Source: Williamsia muralis (GTDB taxonomy: Bacteria; Actinomycetota; Actinomycetes; Mycobacteriales; Mycobacteriaceae). From it: DNA of 64,000 bases. Below are positions 24,850 through 34,012 of the stretch, one piece after another; position 1 is the stretch's first letter, and every line of letters starts with the position of its first letter. A program made the position numbers and the translations under genes. The stretch lies in contig NZ_PEBD01000008.1 in NCBI RefSeq assembly GCF_002735905.1, forward strand, positions 868,001 to 932,000, read 5' to 3'. Below the pieces are notes generated by a model. The model ran no database searches, was not told the DNA's origin, and was given only the letters and a program-made list of their open reading frames with translations.

Positions 24850-25629
24850 ATGAATGACCGTTCCTTGCCGCTCCCTACAGCGACCCCGGTGAAACGCGCG
24901 TACGAGCAGGTCGCTGCTCAGATCCGACAGTGGATCGTGACCGGATTCCTCGGTGTCGGCGACAAACTGCCGGCCGAGGCGCAGCTGTGCGAGCAGTTCG
25001 GCACCAGCCGAAGTACTGTTCGCGAAGCCCTCCGGCTTTTGTCGTCAGAGCGGCTGATCGTGACACAACCGGGCGCGCACGGCGGAAGCGTGGTCAGCAA
25101 GCCGTCAGCTGCCAATGTCTCGGATGGCTTGACGACGTCGCTGGCCACGCTTGTGGGCGCCAGCGATCTCTCGATCGCCGAGATGGTCCAGGTACGGCTC
25201 ATCCTCGAGGTTCCGGCAGCCGGCATGGCCGCGGCGAAGTGCGGTGAGGACACGGTGGAGAGATTGGCGGGATTGGTACCTGACTCGGTGCCCGCCGTCG
25301 AGCATCTGTTCGACCTCGACTTCGCCTTCCACCAAGAGCTACTCGAAGCCTCGGGCAACCGTCTGCTTCCCATCGTCGCTCTCCCCGTGTTCGAAGTCAG
25401 CGCACGGCGGGTGCCCAGGAACCGTCTCGATCAGGCGATGTGGGAGCGGGTGGTGGACGAGCACCGGGCCATCGTCGAGGCCATTCGCAGTCGAGATGTC
25501 GCAGCCGCCGAATCGGCTATGCGACTGCACCTGTCCGGCCTTGCCGCCTCGTACGAGTTGGCAATTGCTTCTGATCAGGCGTCTGCGGTGTCGGCGCAGT
25601 CCGGGCCGGCGTTGGCTCAACCCTCGTAG
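24850..25629 (+). CDS. GntR-family transcriptional regulator, FadR subfamily (FCD domain)
   Basis: A 259-residue DNA-binding protein. The N-terminal winged helix-turn-helix spans about residues 14-85 (GDKLPAEAQLCEQFGTSRSTVREALRLL is the recognition region). The C-terminal FCD ligand domain spans about 105-235, with metal ligands at D157, H161, H205 and H227 in the DxxxH...H...H arrangement. Such proteins usually repress catabolic genes and are released by an organic acid or acyl-CoA. The recurring sites contain TTGTCTGAT, which agrees in spacing with the FadR-subfamily GT-N3-AC type operator. ATG 24850; weak ribosome site. Its 3' end overlaps the convergent ThDP enzyme by 13 bp. It is the only transcription factor in the first 29 kb, so it is the prime candidate for the regulon. 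Confidence 0.95.
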   Translation: MNDRSLPLPTATPVKRAYEQVAAQIRQWIVTGFLGVGDKLPAEAQLCEQFGTSRSTVREALRLLSSERLIVTQPGAHGGSVVSKPSAANVSDGLTTSLATLVGASDLSIAEMVQVRLILEVPAAGMAAAKCGEDTVERLAGLVPDSVPAVEHLFDLDFAFHQELLEASGNRLLPIVALPVFEVSARRVPRNRLDQAMWERVVDEHRAIVEAIRSRDVAAAESAMRLHLSGLAASYELAIASDQASAVSAQSGPALAQPS

Positions 25630-27269
25630 TACCACCGTTTGAACGGCTCGCTCGCCACTTCGCTGGAGATGTGGACATCGAGCACCTGGAATCGACCGGC
25701 GTCGGCGTTGCGCTCGAGGGCTGAAGCGAGTGCGGTGTCCTCCTTGACCTGAACGCCGATGCCGCCGAACGCCTCACCGATGGCCGAGAAGTCGGGTGGA
25801 GTGAACGTCGCGATGGTGTCGGTGAGTCCGGCCGGTCGAAGTTTGTGGACTTCGGCCCCGAACGCTCCGTCATTCGCGACGATCAGGGTCATGGGTATCC
25901 GGTAGCGGGCCACTGTGTCGAGTTCCTGGATGTGCATGAGCACGCTGCCATCGCCGTCGATCACAACAAGAGGCCGCGAGGGATCGCCGTACCAAGCGCC
26001 GATTGCAACGGGGAGGGTTTGGCCGATCGAGCCGAACTGGTAAGAGAACTGCCAATGCAGGTCGGGGCGTTTGTGAACGCCCATGACGACGAATGCCCAG
26101 AAGTGGCCGCCGCCCAGGACCACCTGGGCTCCGTGCGGTAGGGACGTTCTCAGGGCTTCAGCGACCGCGGCAGGGTGCATGCCGTCGGGTCGTTCGTCAA
26201 TGGTCGCCACTGCCTCGGTGGTCAGGGTCTTGATGTGCTCGAGCGCCTCGGGTCCACGGAAGTTCACGTGAACACTCGAGCGGCCGCGAGCAGCGGCCAG
26301 CAACCGTGGGGCGGTCTCCGCGACGTCCCCCAGAACCACGTCATGTCCGAGCATTGCGCTCTCTGGAGCCTGCTGGAGATCAAGCGCGACCATTGCCGCC
26401 GATGGATAGAGGGTCGTCTTGTCGGTGGTGTAACTGGCAAGACCAGCGGCGAATCCAACTACGAGGTCAGCTCCCTGCAGGAGTTTGCGCGCCCCGGTGT
26501 GGGCAAACCCGCCCGAGACCCCGATGGACCACTCGTCGTCGTCAAGCCGCCCTTTCGCCGGTAGCGAGGTTGCCAACAACGCTCCGTAGTGCTCGGCGAG
26601 CTCCCTGATCGATCGGATGGTCTCCTCGTCACGGCAGGCGCGCCCGACCACGAAAACCGGACGCTGTGCGTCTTCGAGTAGGTCGATCACGCGCTCGATC
26701 TCGGAGTCACGAGGCGCAGGCGTGACTGCACGTTGGGGTCTTGTCAGGGCTTGAAGATCGGCCTCGACGTTGGATGCAGCTTCCTCCAATTGAAGGTCCT
26801 CGGGGATCGACAGCAGAATCGGCCGAGACTCTAGGATGGCGCGCGCGAACGCTTCATGTACGGCCGGAACGATGTCCTGCACGCGTTTGATCGGCACGAA
26901 CCCGCTTTCGCACGTGTCGGCAAAGGCCTGTTGGTCAAAGGCCTGCAGACGAGCCGAATCACGGCGGTACGCGTCGCCACTGATGAGGACTTGAGGAGAG
27001 CGATACCGTGCGGCCGCGAGCAGCGATGTGGCGACCTGCGACAGTCCGGGACCCGAGGTGACCGTGGAGACTCCCACTTCGCCAGACGTTCGGGCGTAAC
27101 CGTCTGCCATGGCGACAGCCGCTGCCTCGTGTCGGGCGCTCACCAGTCGCTCGTCGCCCTTGGCCGACAGCGCGGCGAAGATCAACATGTTGGCGTTTCC
27201 CATGACGCCGAAAACCGGTGCGTCCGAGAAGTGTTGAACAGCCAACGCAACCGCTTCGTAACCCTTCAA
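25617..27269 (-). CDS. ThDP-dependent enzyme (acetolactate synthase / benzoylformate decarboxylase family)
   Basis: A 550-residue thiamine-diphosphate enzyme. The N-terminal Pyr domain holds the catalytic glutamate E48 in SARHEAAAVAMADGYAR and TSGPGLSQ; a central Rossmann-like domain follows; the C-terminal PP domain has the ThDP motif GDGSVLMHIQEL...VANDGAFG with the metal-binding Asp and Asn. The family covers acetolactate synthase, benzoylformate decarboxylase and 2-hydroxyacyl-CoA lyase; no small regulatory subunit is nearby, so decarboxylation or lyase action is more likely than acetolactate synthesis. TTG start at 27269 with GAGAGG 6 nt upstream. It is divergent from an FMN 2-hydroxyacid oxidase, with operator site F between. 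Confidence 0.92.
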   Translation of the reverse strand: MKGYEAVALAVQHFSDAPVFGVMGNANMLIFAALSAKGDERLVSARHEAAAVAMADGYARTSGEVGVSTVTSGPGLSQVATSLLAAARYRSPQVLISGDAYRRDSARLQAFDQQAFADTCESGFVPIKRVQDIVPAVHEAFARAILESRPILLSIPEDLQLEEAASNVEADLQALTRPQRAVTPAPRDSEIERVIDLLEDAQRPVFVVGRACRDEETIRSIRELAEHYGALLATSLPAKGRLDDDEWSIGVSGGFAHTGARKLLQGADLVVGFAAGLASYTTDKTTLYPSAAMVALDLQQAPESAMLGHDVVLGDVAETAPRLLAAARGRSSVHVNFRGPEALEHIKTLTTEAVATIDERPDGMHPAAVAEALRTSLPHGAQVVLGGGHFWAFVVMGVHKRPDLHWQFSYQFGSIGQTLPVAIGAWYGDPSRPLVVIDGDGSVLMHIQELDTVARYRIPMTLIVANDGAFGAEVHKLRPAGLTDTIATFTPPDFSAIGEAFGGIGVQVKEDTALASALERNADAGRFQVLDVHISSEVASEPFKRWYYEG

Positions 27270-27317
27270 GGAGCACCTCTCATCATGCAGTGGTTCGTGA
27301 AACCCTGGTTAACTGGC

Positions 27318-27330
27318 CAATTGTCTGATA
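27318..27330 (+). promoter_or_regulatory. Candidate GntR operator, site F
   Basis: CAATTGTCTGATA, identical to sites A and B, 49 bp from the start of the ThDP enzyme gene and 70 bp before the divergent FMN dehydrogenase gene. Confidence 0.65.
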
Positions 27331-27399
27331 TTAACTCTATAGGACGTCGGTAGAGGCGGTCCACCTAGTCGATGCGGACAGTGCAGGAAGAGAGTCGAG

Positions 27400-28623
27400 A
27401 TGAACCCGTTCATCAAGTTGGTAACTGACCAGGTGTCGGGAGACCTTCAACGACTTCGGACAACACGCGGACGACGAACAGGCACGCCGCGCGCATTGAA
27501 GAAGGCGCACAACGTCTCCGATCTTCGCCGCATCGCCAAGCGAAAACTGCCGAAGACAATTTTCGACTTCGTCGAGGGTGGCGCAAACGACGAGTTGGCC
27601 ATGCGTCGCAATCGGGACGCCCTCGATCGGATCGGAATCGTCGGGCGCGTCCTGACCGATGTCTCCAAAGTCGATATGTCGACAACGGTGCTGGGACAGC
27701 GGATCGAGGTGCCCATCATCGGCGCACCCACCGGGGTCGTCGGACTCGTCCATCACTCGGGGGAACCCGCGCTGGCACGTGCGTACGACTCGATCGGCAC
27801 CATCTACACGCTGGCCACCTCTGCGTCGTACTCGATCGAGGATGTCGCCGAATCGACCACAGGCACGAAATGGTTCCAGCTGTACGTGTGGCGCGACCGC
27901 GAGTTCGTCGTCGAGATCTTGGACCGCGCGGCCAAAGCCGGTTACGGCGCGTTGGTCGTCACAGTTGATGGTTCTCGTACCGGCAAGCGCGAACGCGATC
28001 TCCGTAATGGATTCTCGCGCCCCTTGAGGGTCTCGATGAAGACTCTGTTCTCGGGAGTACGCCACCCGGGTTGGTCGACGGGATTTGTGCAGCACGGTCG
28101 ATTCCTGCCGGTCAACTTCAAGGCCACCGGTGGACCGGCGTCTCACGCAGAATCCTTCCAAGCCAGCTTCGACCCGGGGCTGACCTGGAAAGAAATCGAG
28201 TGGATCAGGAAAATCTGGTCTGGACCGCTCGTCGTCAAGGGGATCTTGCATCCAGACGACGCCAAGCTTGCCGTCCAGGCAGGAGCAGACGCTGTCGTCG
28301 TGTCCAACCACGGAGGCCGGCAGTCCGACGACGCCCCGGCCACAATCGATCTCCTGCCTGCAGTCGTCGCAGCCGTGGGCGACCAAGCCGAGGTTCTGTT
28401 CGACAGCGGGGTCAGACGCGGTAGTGACATCGCGAAGGCCCTGGCTCTAGGGGCCCGGGCGTGTCTGGTGGGACGCCCAACTCTCTACGGCCTGGCGGCC
28501 GCTGGTGAGGATGGGGCTCGACACGCGCTCGAGCTGCTGCGGGCAGAGCTCGAGATCGCTCTCGCTCTGTCTGGCTGTCGCAATGTGGCCGAGGCCAGGC
28601 AGCTCGAACTGCGTTCCTCTTAG
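27400..28623 (+). CDS. FMN-dependent alpha-hydroxy acid dehydrogenase/oxidase
   Basis: A 407-residue enzyme of the glycolate oxidase/lactate dehydrogenase/mandelate dehydrogenase family. FMN and substrate features are seen in KLPKTIFDFVEGGANDE, GAPTGVVGLVHHSGE, WFQLYVWRD (active-site Tyr), LVVKGILHPDDA (FMN Lys) and SNHGGRQSDDAPATIDLLP (catalytic His and substrate Arg). The usual RQLDGAPA is RQSDDAPA here. It oxidises a 2-hydroxy acid to a 2-oxo acid. With the divergent ThDP enzyme it makes a mandelate-pathway-like pair that would shorten a 2-hydroxy acid by one carbon. ATG 27400 with AGGAAGAG upstream; the reductase gene follows 59 bp later. Confidence 0.94.
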   Translation: MNPFIKLVTDQVSGDLQRLRTTRGRRTGTPRALKKAHNVSDLRRIAKRKLPKTIFDFVEGGANDELAMRRNRDALDRIGIVGRVLTDVSKVDMSTTVLGQRIEVPIIGAPTGVVGLVHHSGEPALARAYDSIGTIYTLATSASYSIEDVAESTTGTKWFQLYVWRDREFVVEILDRAAKAGYGALVVTVDGSRTGKRERDLRNGFSRPLRVSMKTLFSGVRHPGWSTGFVQHGRFLPVNFKATGGPASHAESFQASFDPGLTWKEIEWIRKIWSGPLVVKGILHPDDAKLAVQAGADAVVVSNHGGRQSDDAPATIDLLPAVVAAVGDQAEVLFDSGVRRGSDIAKALALGARACLVGRPTLYGLAAAGEDGARHALELLRAELEIALALSGCRNVAEARQLELRSS

Positions 28624-28682
28624 CACTTCAGGAACCACGCACTTTCCATGATCCAAGAACAGACAACGAACAGGAATCCAGG

Positions 28683-29429
28683 ATGAGAATCGGAATTGCC
28701 GGCGCCGGGCATATCGGCAGGACCCTCAGCCGGAAGTTGAGCGCGGCGGGTCATGACGTAAAAGTCGCCAACTCCCGCGAACCGGAATCGGTTCACCCTG
28801 ACGCCCTCAGCGCGGGCGCCCGTGCGGTGTTCGCAGCAGAGGCAGTCAAGGACGTCGACGTGGTGATCCTCTCGATGCCACTGGACCGGCTGCCGGCCTT
28901 CGGTTCGCCGCTATCGGAGGCCTTGGCTGATGCGATCATCCTCGACACGTCGAATTACTACCCCTTGCGCGATGGCCACATTGAAGCGATCGATGAAGGT
29001 CAGGTCGAGAGCGAATGGGTGGCGGAGCAACTCGGGCGCCCAATCGTGAAGGTATTCAACGCAATCAGTTCAGCGTCGTTGGCGGAGCACGGCCGCCCGC
29101 AAGGAACTGCCGGCCGTATCGCGATTCCCGTTGCAGCAAACGATGCCGACGCCCGGGAATTGGCAATAGGGCTGGTCGATGAAACCGGCTTCGACGGTTT
29201 CGATGCCGGTGTCCTGTCAGAATCCTGGCGGCAACAGCCCGGCGCGCCGTGCTACTGCACCGACCTCACCAGCGAACAAATGCCAGGTGCGCTCGCCGCG
29301 GCAGAGAAGCACAGGCTGCCGAAACGGCGCGATATTTCCATCGCAGCCATCGCCGAGCGTGTGGGTGACGGTACGACCAACCCCGATGCGGACTACGCCG
29401 TCCGATTGACGCGCGCGATCTTCTTGTAG
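28683..29429 (+). CDS. NAD(P)-binding reductase, F420:NADP oxidoreductase-like
   Basis: A 248-residue Rossmann protein of the F420:NADPH oxidoreductase/pyrroline-5-carboxylate-reductase-like family. It starts MRIGIAGAGHIGRTLSRKL, a GxGxxG site, followed by VKVANSREPES, whose Asn-Ser-Arg is the NADP 2'-phosphate type seen in Fno. IIDTSNYYPLRDG-like and VKVFNAISSASL motifs follow, as in this family. ATG 28683 has CAGGA upstream. It probably shares the transcript of the FMN dehydrogenase. If it reduces F420 with NADPH it would serve the LLM oxidoreductase at 22577, but many homologues have other substrates. Confidence 0.88.
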   Translation: MRIGIAGAGHIGRTLSRKLSAAGHDVKVANSREPESVHPDALSAGARAVFAAEAVKDVDVVILSMPLDRLPAFGSPLSEALADAIILDTSNYYPLRDGHIEAIDEGQVESEWVAEQLGRPIVKVFNAISSASLAEHGRPQGTAGRIAIPVAANDADARELAIGLVDETGFDGFDAGVLSESWRQQPGAPCYCTDLTSEQMPGALAAAEKHRLPKRRDISIAAIAERVGDGTTNPDADYAVRLTRAIFL

Positions 29430-29606
29430 GGGCTCGCTGTTCAGACCTGCACGGCCTGCGAACGTGCTACGGCGTGACTGTATTTCACAAGAGTCGCCCG
29501 AAACATCGCGCAGGACTTTGCTACAGCTGCCTCGGCCAGCTGGGCCGCGCACGACGATGCTCGGCTGACAACTTGATGATTTCGTGGGCGATGTGGAGGC
29601 GCGTTG

Positions 29607-32600
29607 ATGTTTCGCAAGGTGTTGGTGGCCAACCGTGGTGAGATCGCGATTCGTGCTTTTCGTGCTGCGTATGAGTTGGGTGCCGGGACGGTGGCGGTGT
29701 TCCCGTACGAGGATCGAAACTCAGTTCATCGGTTGAAGGCTGATGAGGCGTATCAGATCGGTGAGCCGGGGCATCCGGTGCGGGCGTATCTCTCGGTCGA
29801 GGAGGTCATCGCTGCGGCGCGGCGAGCGGGTGCTGACGCCATTTATCCGGGGTATGGGTTTTTGTCGGAGAATCCGGATCTGGCGGCGGCGTGCGCGGAG
29901 GCTGGGATCACGTTTGTGGGTCCGTCTGCCGACATTTTGGAGTTGACGGGTAACAAGTCCCGGGCGATCGCGGCAGCCAAGGCGGCGGGGTTGCCGGTGT
30001 TGGCGTCGTCGGAGGCGTCGGTGGATGTTGATGAGTTGATGGCTGCGGCTCAGTCGATGCGGTTCCCGGTGTTCGTCAAGGCGGTTGCTGGTGGTGGTGG
30101 CCGGGGGATGCGGCGGGTGGAGACGATCGACGGGTTGCGGGAGGCCATTGAAGCTGCTGCGCGGGAGGCGAATTCGGCGTTCGGTGATGCGTCGGTGTTT
30201 TTGGAGCAGGCGGTGATCGCCCCGCGTCATATCGAGGTGCAGATCTTGGCTGATCAGCATGGCAACGTGATGCATTTGTTCGAACGGGATTGCAGTGTGC
30301 AGCGTCGCCATCAGAAGGTGATCGAGCTGGCGCCGGCACCGAACATGCCGGCGGGGTTGCGGGAAAAGATTTGCGCGGACGCGGTCGCGTTCGCCCGCAA
30401 GATCGGTTACACGTGTGCGGGCACGGTCGAGTTCTTGGTGGACCGCGACGGCAATCACGTGTTCATCGAGATGAACCCTCGTATCCAGGTCGAACACACG
30501 GTGACCGAAGAGATCACCGATGTGGATTTGGTGCAGTCCCAGTTGCGGATCGCCGCAGGGGAGACGTTGGCCGAGTTGGGGTTGTCGCAAGATGCGGTGC
30601 AGATCCGCGGCGCGGCGATGCAGTGCCGGATCACCACCGAGGATCCGACGAACGGGTTCCGGCCTGACACCGGCCGGATCACCGCCTACCGCACTCCGGG
30701 TGGGGCGGGGGTGCGTCTGGATGGTGGGGCGACGTTGGGCGCGGAGGTCAGTGCGCATTTCGATTCGATGCTGGTGAAGCTGACGTGTCGGGGCAGGGAT
30801 TTCGAGACGGCGGTGGCGCGGTCGCGGCGGGCGTTGGCTGAGTTCCGGATTCGTGGGGTGGCCACGAATGTGCCGTTCCTGCAAGCAGTGTTGGATGACC
30901 CGGATTTTCGGGCGGGGAACGTGACGACGTCGTTCATCGAGGAACGACCGCAGTTGCTGACCTCGCGGGTCTCGGCGGACCGGGGCACCCGAATCTTGAA
31001 TTATTTGGCTGATGTGACGGTGAACAAACCGCACGGGGAGCGTCCGGCGACGGTGTATCCGCGCGACAAACTTCCTGACGTCGACATCTCGTCGCCGGCT
31101 GATGGTTCGCGGCAGCGGCTCCTGTCGTTGGGTCCGGAGGGGTTCGCCGCGGACTTGCGGGCGTCGAAAGTCCTTGGTGTCACCGACACCACGTTCCGTG
31201 ATGCGCATCAGTCGTTGTTGGCGACGCGGATTCGTACGACCGGGTTGGTGATGGTTGCCCCGTATGTGGCGGCGATGACCCCGCAGTTGTTGTCGGTGGA
31301 GTGCTGGGGCGGGGCGACCTATGATGTGGCGTTGCGGTTTTTGAAGGAGGATCCGTGGGACCGCCTGGCGCAGCTGCGTGAGGCGATGCCCAACATCAAC
31401 TTGCAGATGCTGCTCCGCGGACGCAACACGGTCGGCTACACCCCGTACCCCGAGCAGGTGACCCGCTCGTTCGTGTCCGAGGCCGCTGCGACGGGGATCG
31501 ACATCTTCCGGATCTTCGACGCGTTGAACAATGTTGATCAGATGCGGCCGGCGATCGATGCGGTCCGCGAGACCGGCACCACGATCGCCGAGGTCGCCCT
31601 GTCCTACACCGGTGACCTGTCCAACCCCCGCGAGAACCTGTACACCCTGGACTATTACCTCCGGTTGGCCGAACAACTCGTCGACGCGGGCGCGCACATT
31701 CTGGCGATCAAGGACATGGCCGGACTGCTACGCCCGCAGGCGGCCGCGACACTGGTCTCGGCGCTGCGACAGAACTTCGATCTGCCGGTGCATGTGCACA
31801 CCCATGACACCCCGGGCGGGCAGCTCGCCACGTATCTGGCGGCGTGGCAGGCCGGCGCGGACGCGGTCGATGGTGCCTCGGCGGCGTTGGCCGGGACGAC
31901 CAGCCAGCCCGCGTTGTCGGCGATTGTTGCCGCCACCGCGCACACCGAGTACGACACCGGCCTGGACCTGGCCGCGGTGTGTGAGCTCGAACCGTATTGG
32001 GAGGCGCTGCGGAAGGTGTACGCGCCGTTCGAGTCCGGGCTCCCCGCCCCCACGGGCCGGGTCTACACCCATGAGATCCCGGGCGGGCAGTTGTCGAACC
32101 TGCGTCAGCAGGCCATCGGACTGGGGCTGGGGGACCGGTTCGAACAGGTCGAGCACGCTTACGCCGCCGCCGACCGGATGTTGGGCCGGTTGATCAAGGT
32201 CACCCCGTCCTCGAAAGTGGTCGGCGATCTGGCCCTAGCCCTGGTGGGCACCGGGGTCAGTGCCGACGACTTCGCCCAGGACCCCGCCTCCTACGACATT
32301 CCTGATTCGGTGATCGGGTTCTTGCGCGGCGAGCTCGGCGACCCCGCCGGTGGCTGGCCCGAACCCCTACGCACCCGAGCCCTGGCCGGCCGGGCCCCGG
32401 CCAAACCGGTCACCGAGCTCTCCGACGACGATCAGGCCGCCCTCGACGGCGACAGCGCCACCCGACGATCAACGTTGAACCGGTTGCTGTTTCCCGGCCC
32501 CACCCGCGACTACGAAGAACACCAAACCGCCTACGGCGACACCTCACGTTTGTCGGCCAACCAGTTCTTCTACGGCCTGCGGTACGGCGACGAACACCGC

Positions 32601-32987
32601 GTCGAACTCGAACCCGGCGTCGAACTACTCATCGGTCTGGAAGCGATCAGCGAGGCCGACGAACGCGGCATGCGCACGGTGATGTGCATCCTCAACGGCC
32701 AACTCCGACCGGTCCAGGTCCGTGACCGTTCCCTCAAGGTCGACGTCCTGGTCGCCGAAAAAGCAGTCGCCGGCAACCCCAAACACATCGCCGCACCCTT
32801 CGCCGGAGTCGTCACCACCGTGGTCGAACCCGGACAACACATCGAACCCGGCGCCACCATCGGCTCCATCGAAGCCATGAAAATGGAAGCCGCCATCACC
32901 ACCCCCACCGGCGGCACCATCAAACGCATCGCCATCACCACCGTCGCACAAGTCGAAGGCGGCGACCTGCTGGTGGAACTGGAGTAG
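29607..32987 (+). CDS. pyc: Pyruvate carboxylase
   Basis: A 1126-residue single-chain pyruvate carboxylase, normal length. The biotin carboxylase domain covers about residues 1-450 (VLVANRGEIAIR, VAGGGGRGMR, FIEMNPRIQVEHTVTE). The carboxyltransferase barrel starts at about 530 with TTFRDAHQSLLATRIRT and includes HVHTHDTPGGQ. The tetramerisation and biotinyl domains end the protein, with the biotin lysine in EAMKMEA. It makes oxaloacetate from pyruvate and refills the TCA cycle. ATG 29607 is chosen over TTG 29604 because of GGAGG at 29595-29599. The first half of the gene favours G/T-ending codons and the second half C-ending codons, an abrupt internal change. Confidence 0.98.
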   Translation: MFRKVLVANRGEIAIRAFRAAYELGAGTVAVFPYEDRNSVHRLKADEAYQIGEPGHPVRAYLSVEEVIAAARRAGADAIYPGYGFLSENPDLAAACAEAGITFVGPSADILELTGNKSRAIAAAKAAGLPVLASSEASVDVDELMAAAQSMRFPVFVKAVAGGGGRGMRRVETIDGLREAIEAAAREANSAFGDASVFLEQAVIAPRHIEVQILADQHGNVMHLFERDCSVQRRHQKVIELAPAPNMPAGLREKICADAVAFARKIGYTCAGTVEFLVDRDGNHVFIEMNPRIQVEHTVTEEITDVDLVQSQLRIAAGETLAELGLSQDAVQIRGAAMQCRITTEDPTNGFRPDTGRITAYRTPGGAGVRLDGGATLGAEVSAHFDSMLVKLTCRGRDFETAVARSRRALAEFRIRGVATNVPFLQAVLDDPDFRAGNVTTSFIEERPQLLTSRVSADRGTRILNYLADVTVNKPHGERPATVYPRDKLPDVDISSPADGSRQRLLSLGPEGFAADLRASKVLGVTDTTFRDAHQSLLATRIRTTGLVMVAPYVAAMTPQLLSVECWGGATYDVALRFLKEDPWDRLAQLREAMPNINLQMLLRGRNTVGYTPYPEQVTRSFVSEAAATGIDIFRIFDALNNVDQMRPAIDAVRETGTTIAEVALSYTGDLSNPRENLYTLDYYLRLAEQLVDAGAHILAIKDMAGLLRPQAAATLVSALRQNFDLPVHVHTHDTPGGQLATYLAAWQAGADAVDGASAALAGTTSQPALSAIVAATAHTEYDTGLDLAAVCELEPYWEALRKVYAPFESGLPAPTGRVYTHEIPGGQLSNLRQQAIGLGLGDRFEQVEHAYAAADRMLGRLIKVTPSSKVVGDLALALVGTGVSADDFAQDPASYDIPDSVIGFLRGELGDPAGGWPEPLRTRALAGRAPAKPVTELSDDDQAALDGDSATRRSTLNRLLFPGPTRDYEEHQTAYGDTSRLSANQFFYGLRYGDEHRVELEPGVELLIGLEAISEADERGMRTVMCILNGQLRPVQVRDRSLKVDVLVAEKAVAGNPKHIAAPFAGVVTTVVEPGQHIEPGATIGSIEAMKMEAAITTPTGGTIKRIAITTVAQVEGGDLLVELE

Positions 32988-33019
32988 TCCTCGATCGGAC
33001 GGGACGGCCGGCCGCAGCG

Positions 33020-33934
33020 TCAGCTGGGCGGGAAGTTGCCTGCCCGGCCGAGCTGTGCGGGAACGTCTTTGGACAATCGGGCACCGAGCCAGGTTGCTGT
33101 AGAGGCGAGCGATTCGAGGTCGACGCCGGAATGAACGCCTGAGCGGTCGAGCGCGTAGACGAGGTCCTCGGATGCGATGTTGCCCGTGGCCGCCGGGGCG
33201 AAAGGGCAACCGCCGAATCCGCCGATGCTCGCGTCCAGTGCTGCCGCACCGGTCTCCAGAGCGGCGAGCGCGTTGGCGTAGCCGGTGTTACGGGTGTTGT
33301 GGAAGTGCCAGCGCACCGGAATGCCCGGAGCGGCGCTGTGCGCACCGGCGGCGAGCACGCGCACCTGAGAGGGGACACCCACCCCGATCGTGTCGGCGAA
33401 CGCTATCTCGTCGGGACCTGCGGCCGCCACACGCTGTGACACCTCGATGACCCACGCGGGATCGACCTCACCGCTGAACGGGCATCCGAACGACGCAGCA
33501 ATCGTGACCGTCGTGAGGATTCCGGCGGCCCGGGCGTCCTCGGCAATGTGTTGCCATGCCGAAATGCCCTCTGCGACAGTGCAGCCCTGATTCCGCGTGC
33601 TGAACTCATCGGTCGCGACGACCACGGCGTTGATCTCGTCGACTCCCGCGGCCAAGGCCCGGTCCAGGCCGCGACGATTGAGCACCAGGCCGATGTAGGA
33701 GACACCGTTACCGCGGGGTAGCTGCGCCATCACCTCCTCGGCGCCGGCCATCTGGGGAACGCGTTTCGGGTTGGCGAAACTGACGGCTTCGATGCGCCGG
33801 ACTCCGGCTGCCACGCTGCGGTTGATGAGCTCGACCTTGTCGTCCACCGACAACACGGTCTTCTCATTCTGCAGTCCGTCGCGCGGACTGACCTCCACCA
33901 ATTGCACAGTGTCCATGAATCCATTCGAGCCCAT
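33020..33934 (-). CDS. Hydroxymethylglutaryl-CoA lyase family protein
   Basis: A 304-residue DRE-TIM metallolyase. It begins VQLVEVSPRDGLQNEKT (divalent metal site), has FANPKRVPQMAGAEEV, IPVRWHFHNTRNTGYANALAALE with the metal-binding His-x-His, and the HMG-CoA lyase signature region SIGGFGGCPFAPAATGNIASEDL with its catalytic cysteine. It would cleave 3-hydroxy-3-methylglutaryl-CoA or a related 3-hydroxy-3-alkyl acyl-CoA to acetyl-CoA (or an analogue) and acetoacetate. ATG 33934; ATG 33916 is an alternative. It converges on pyc with only 32 bp between, and no other leucine-degradation gene is adjacent. Confidence 0.93.
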   Translation of the reverse strand: MGSNGFMDTVQLVEVSPRDGLQNEKTVLSVDDKVELINRSVAAGVRRIEAVSFANPKRVPQMAGAEEVMAQLPRGNGVSYIGLVLNRRGLDRALAAGVDEINAVVVATDEFSTRNQGCTVAEGISAWQHIAEDARAAGILTTVTIAASFGCPFSGEVDPAWVIEVSQRVAAAGPDEIAFADTIGVGVPSQVRVLAAGAHSAAPGIPVRWHFHNTRNTGYANALAALETGAAALDASIGGFGGCPFAPAATGNIASEDLVYALDRSGVHSGVDLESLASTATWLGARLSKDVPAQLGRAGNFPPS

Positions 33935-34012
33935 GCGCCGATCAGCGCCGACACCGCCCCGTCGATCAGACCGATCGGCGGCCAGGGAGGGGGTGGCCCG
34001 GCCTGCGTGGGC

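Noticed and set aside
25617-25629. 13-bp overlap of the GntR and ThDP enzyme 3' ends as a frameshift
   Set aside because: Both proteins have normal family ends; convergent overlaps of this size are common in compact genomes.
28660-28666. CAGACAA before the reductase gene as a seventh operator
   Set aside because: Only seven bases match the core and the flanks differ; expected by chance.
29721-31697. 658-codon open frame antisense to pyc
   Set aside because: It is a mirror of the G/T-ending codons in pyc; its translation is Arg/His/Pro-rich and matches no domain.
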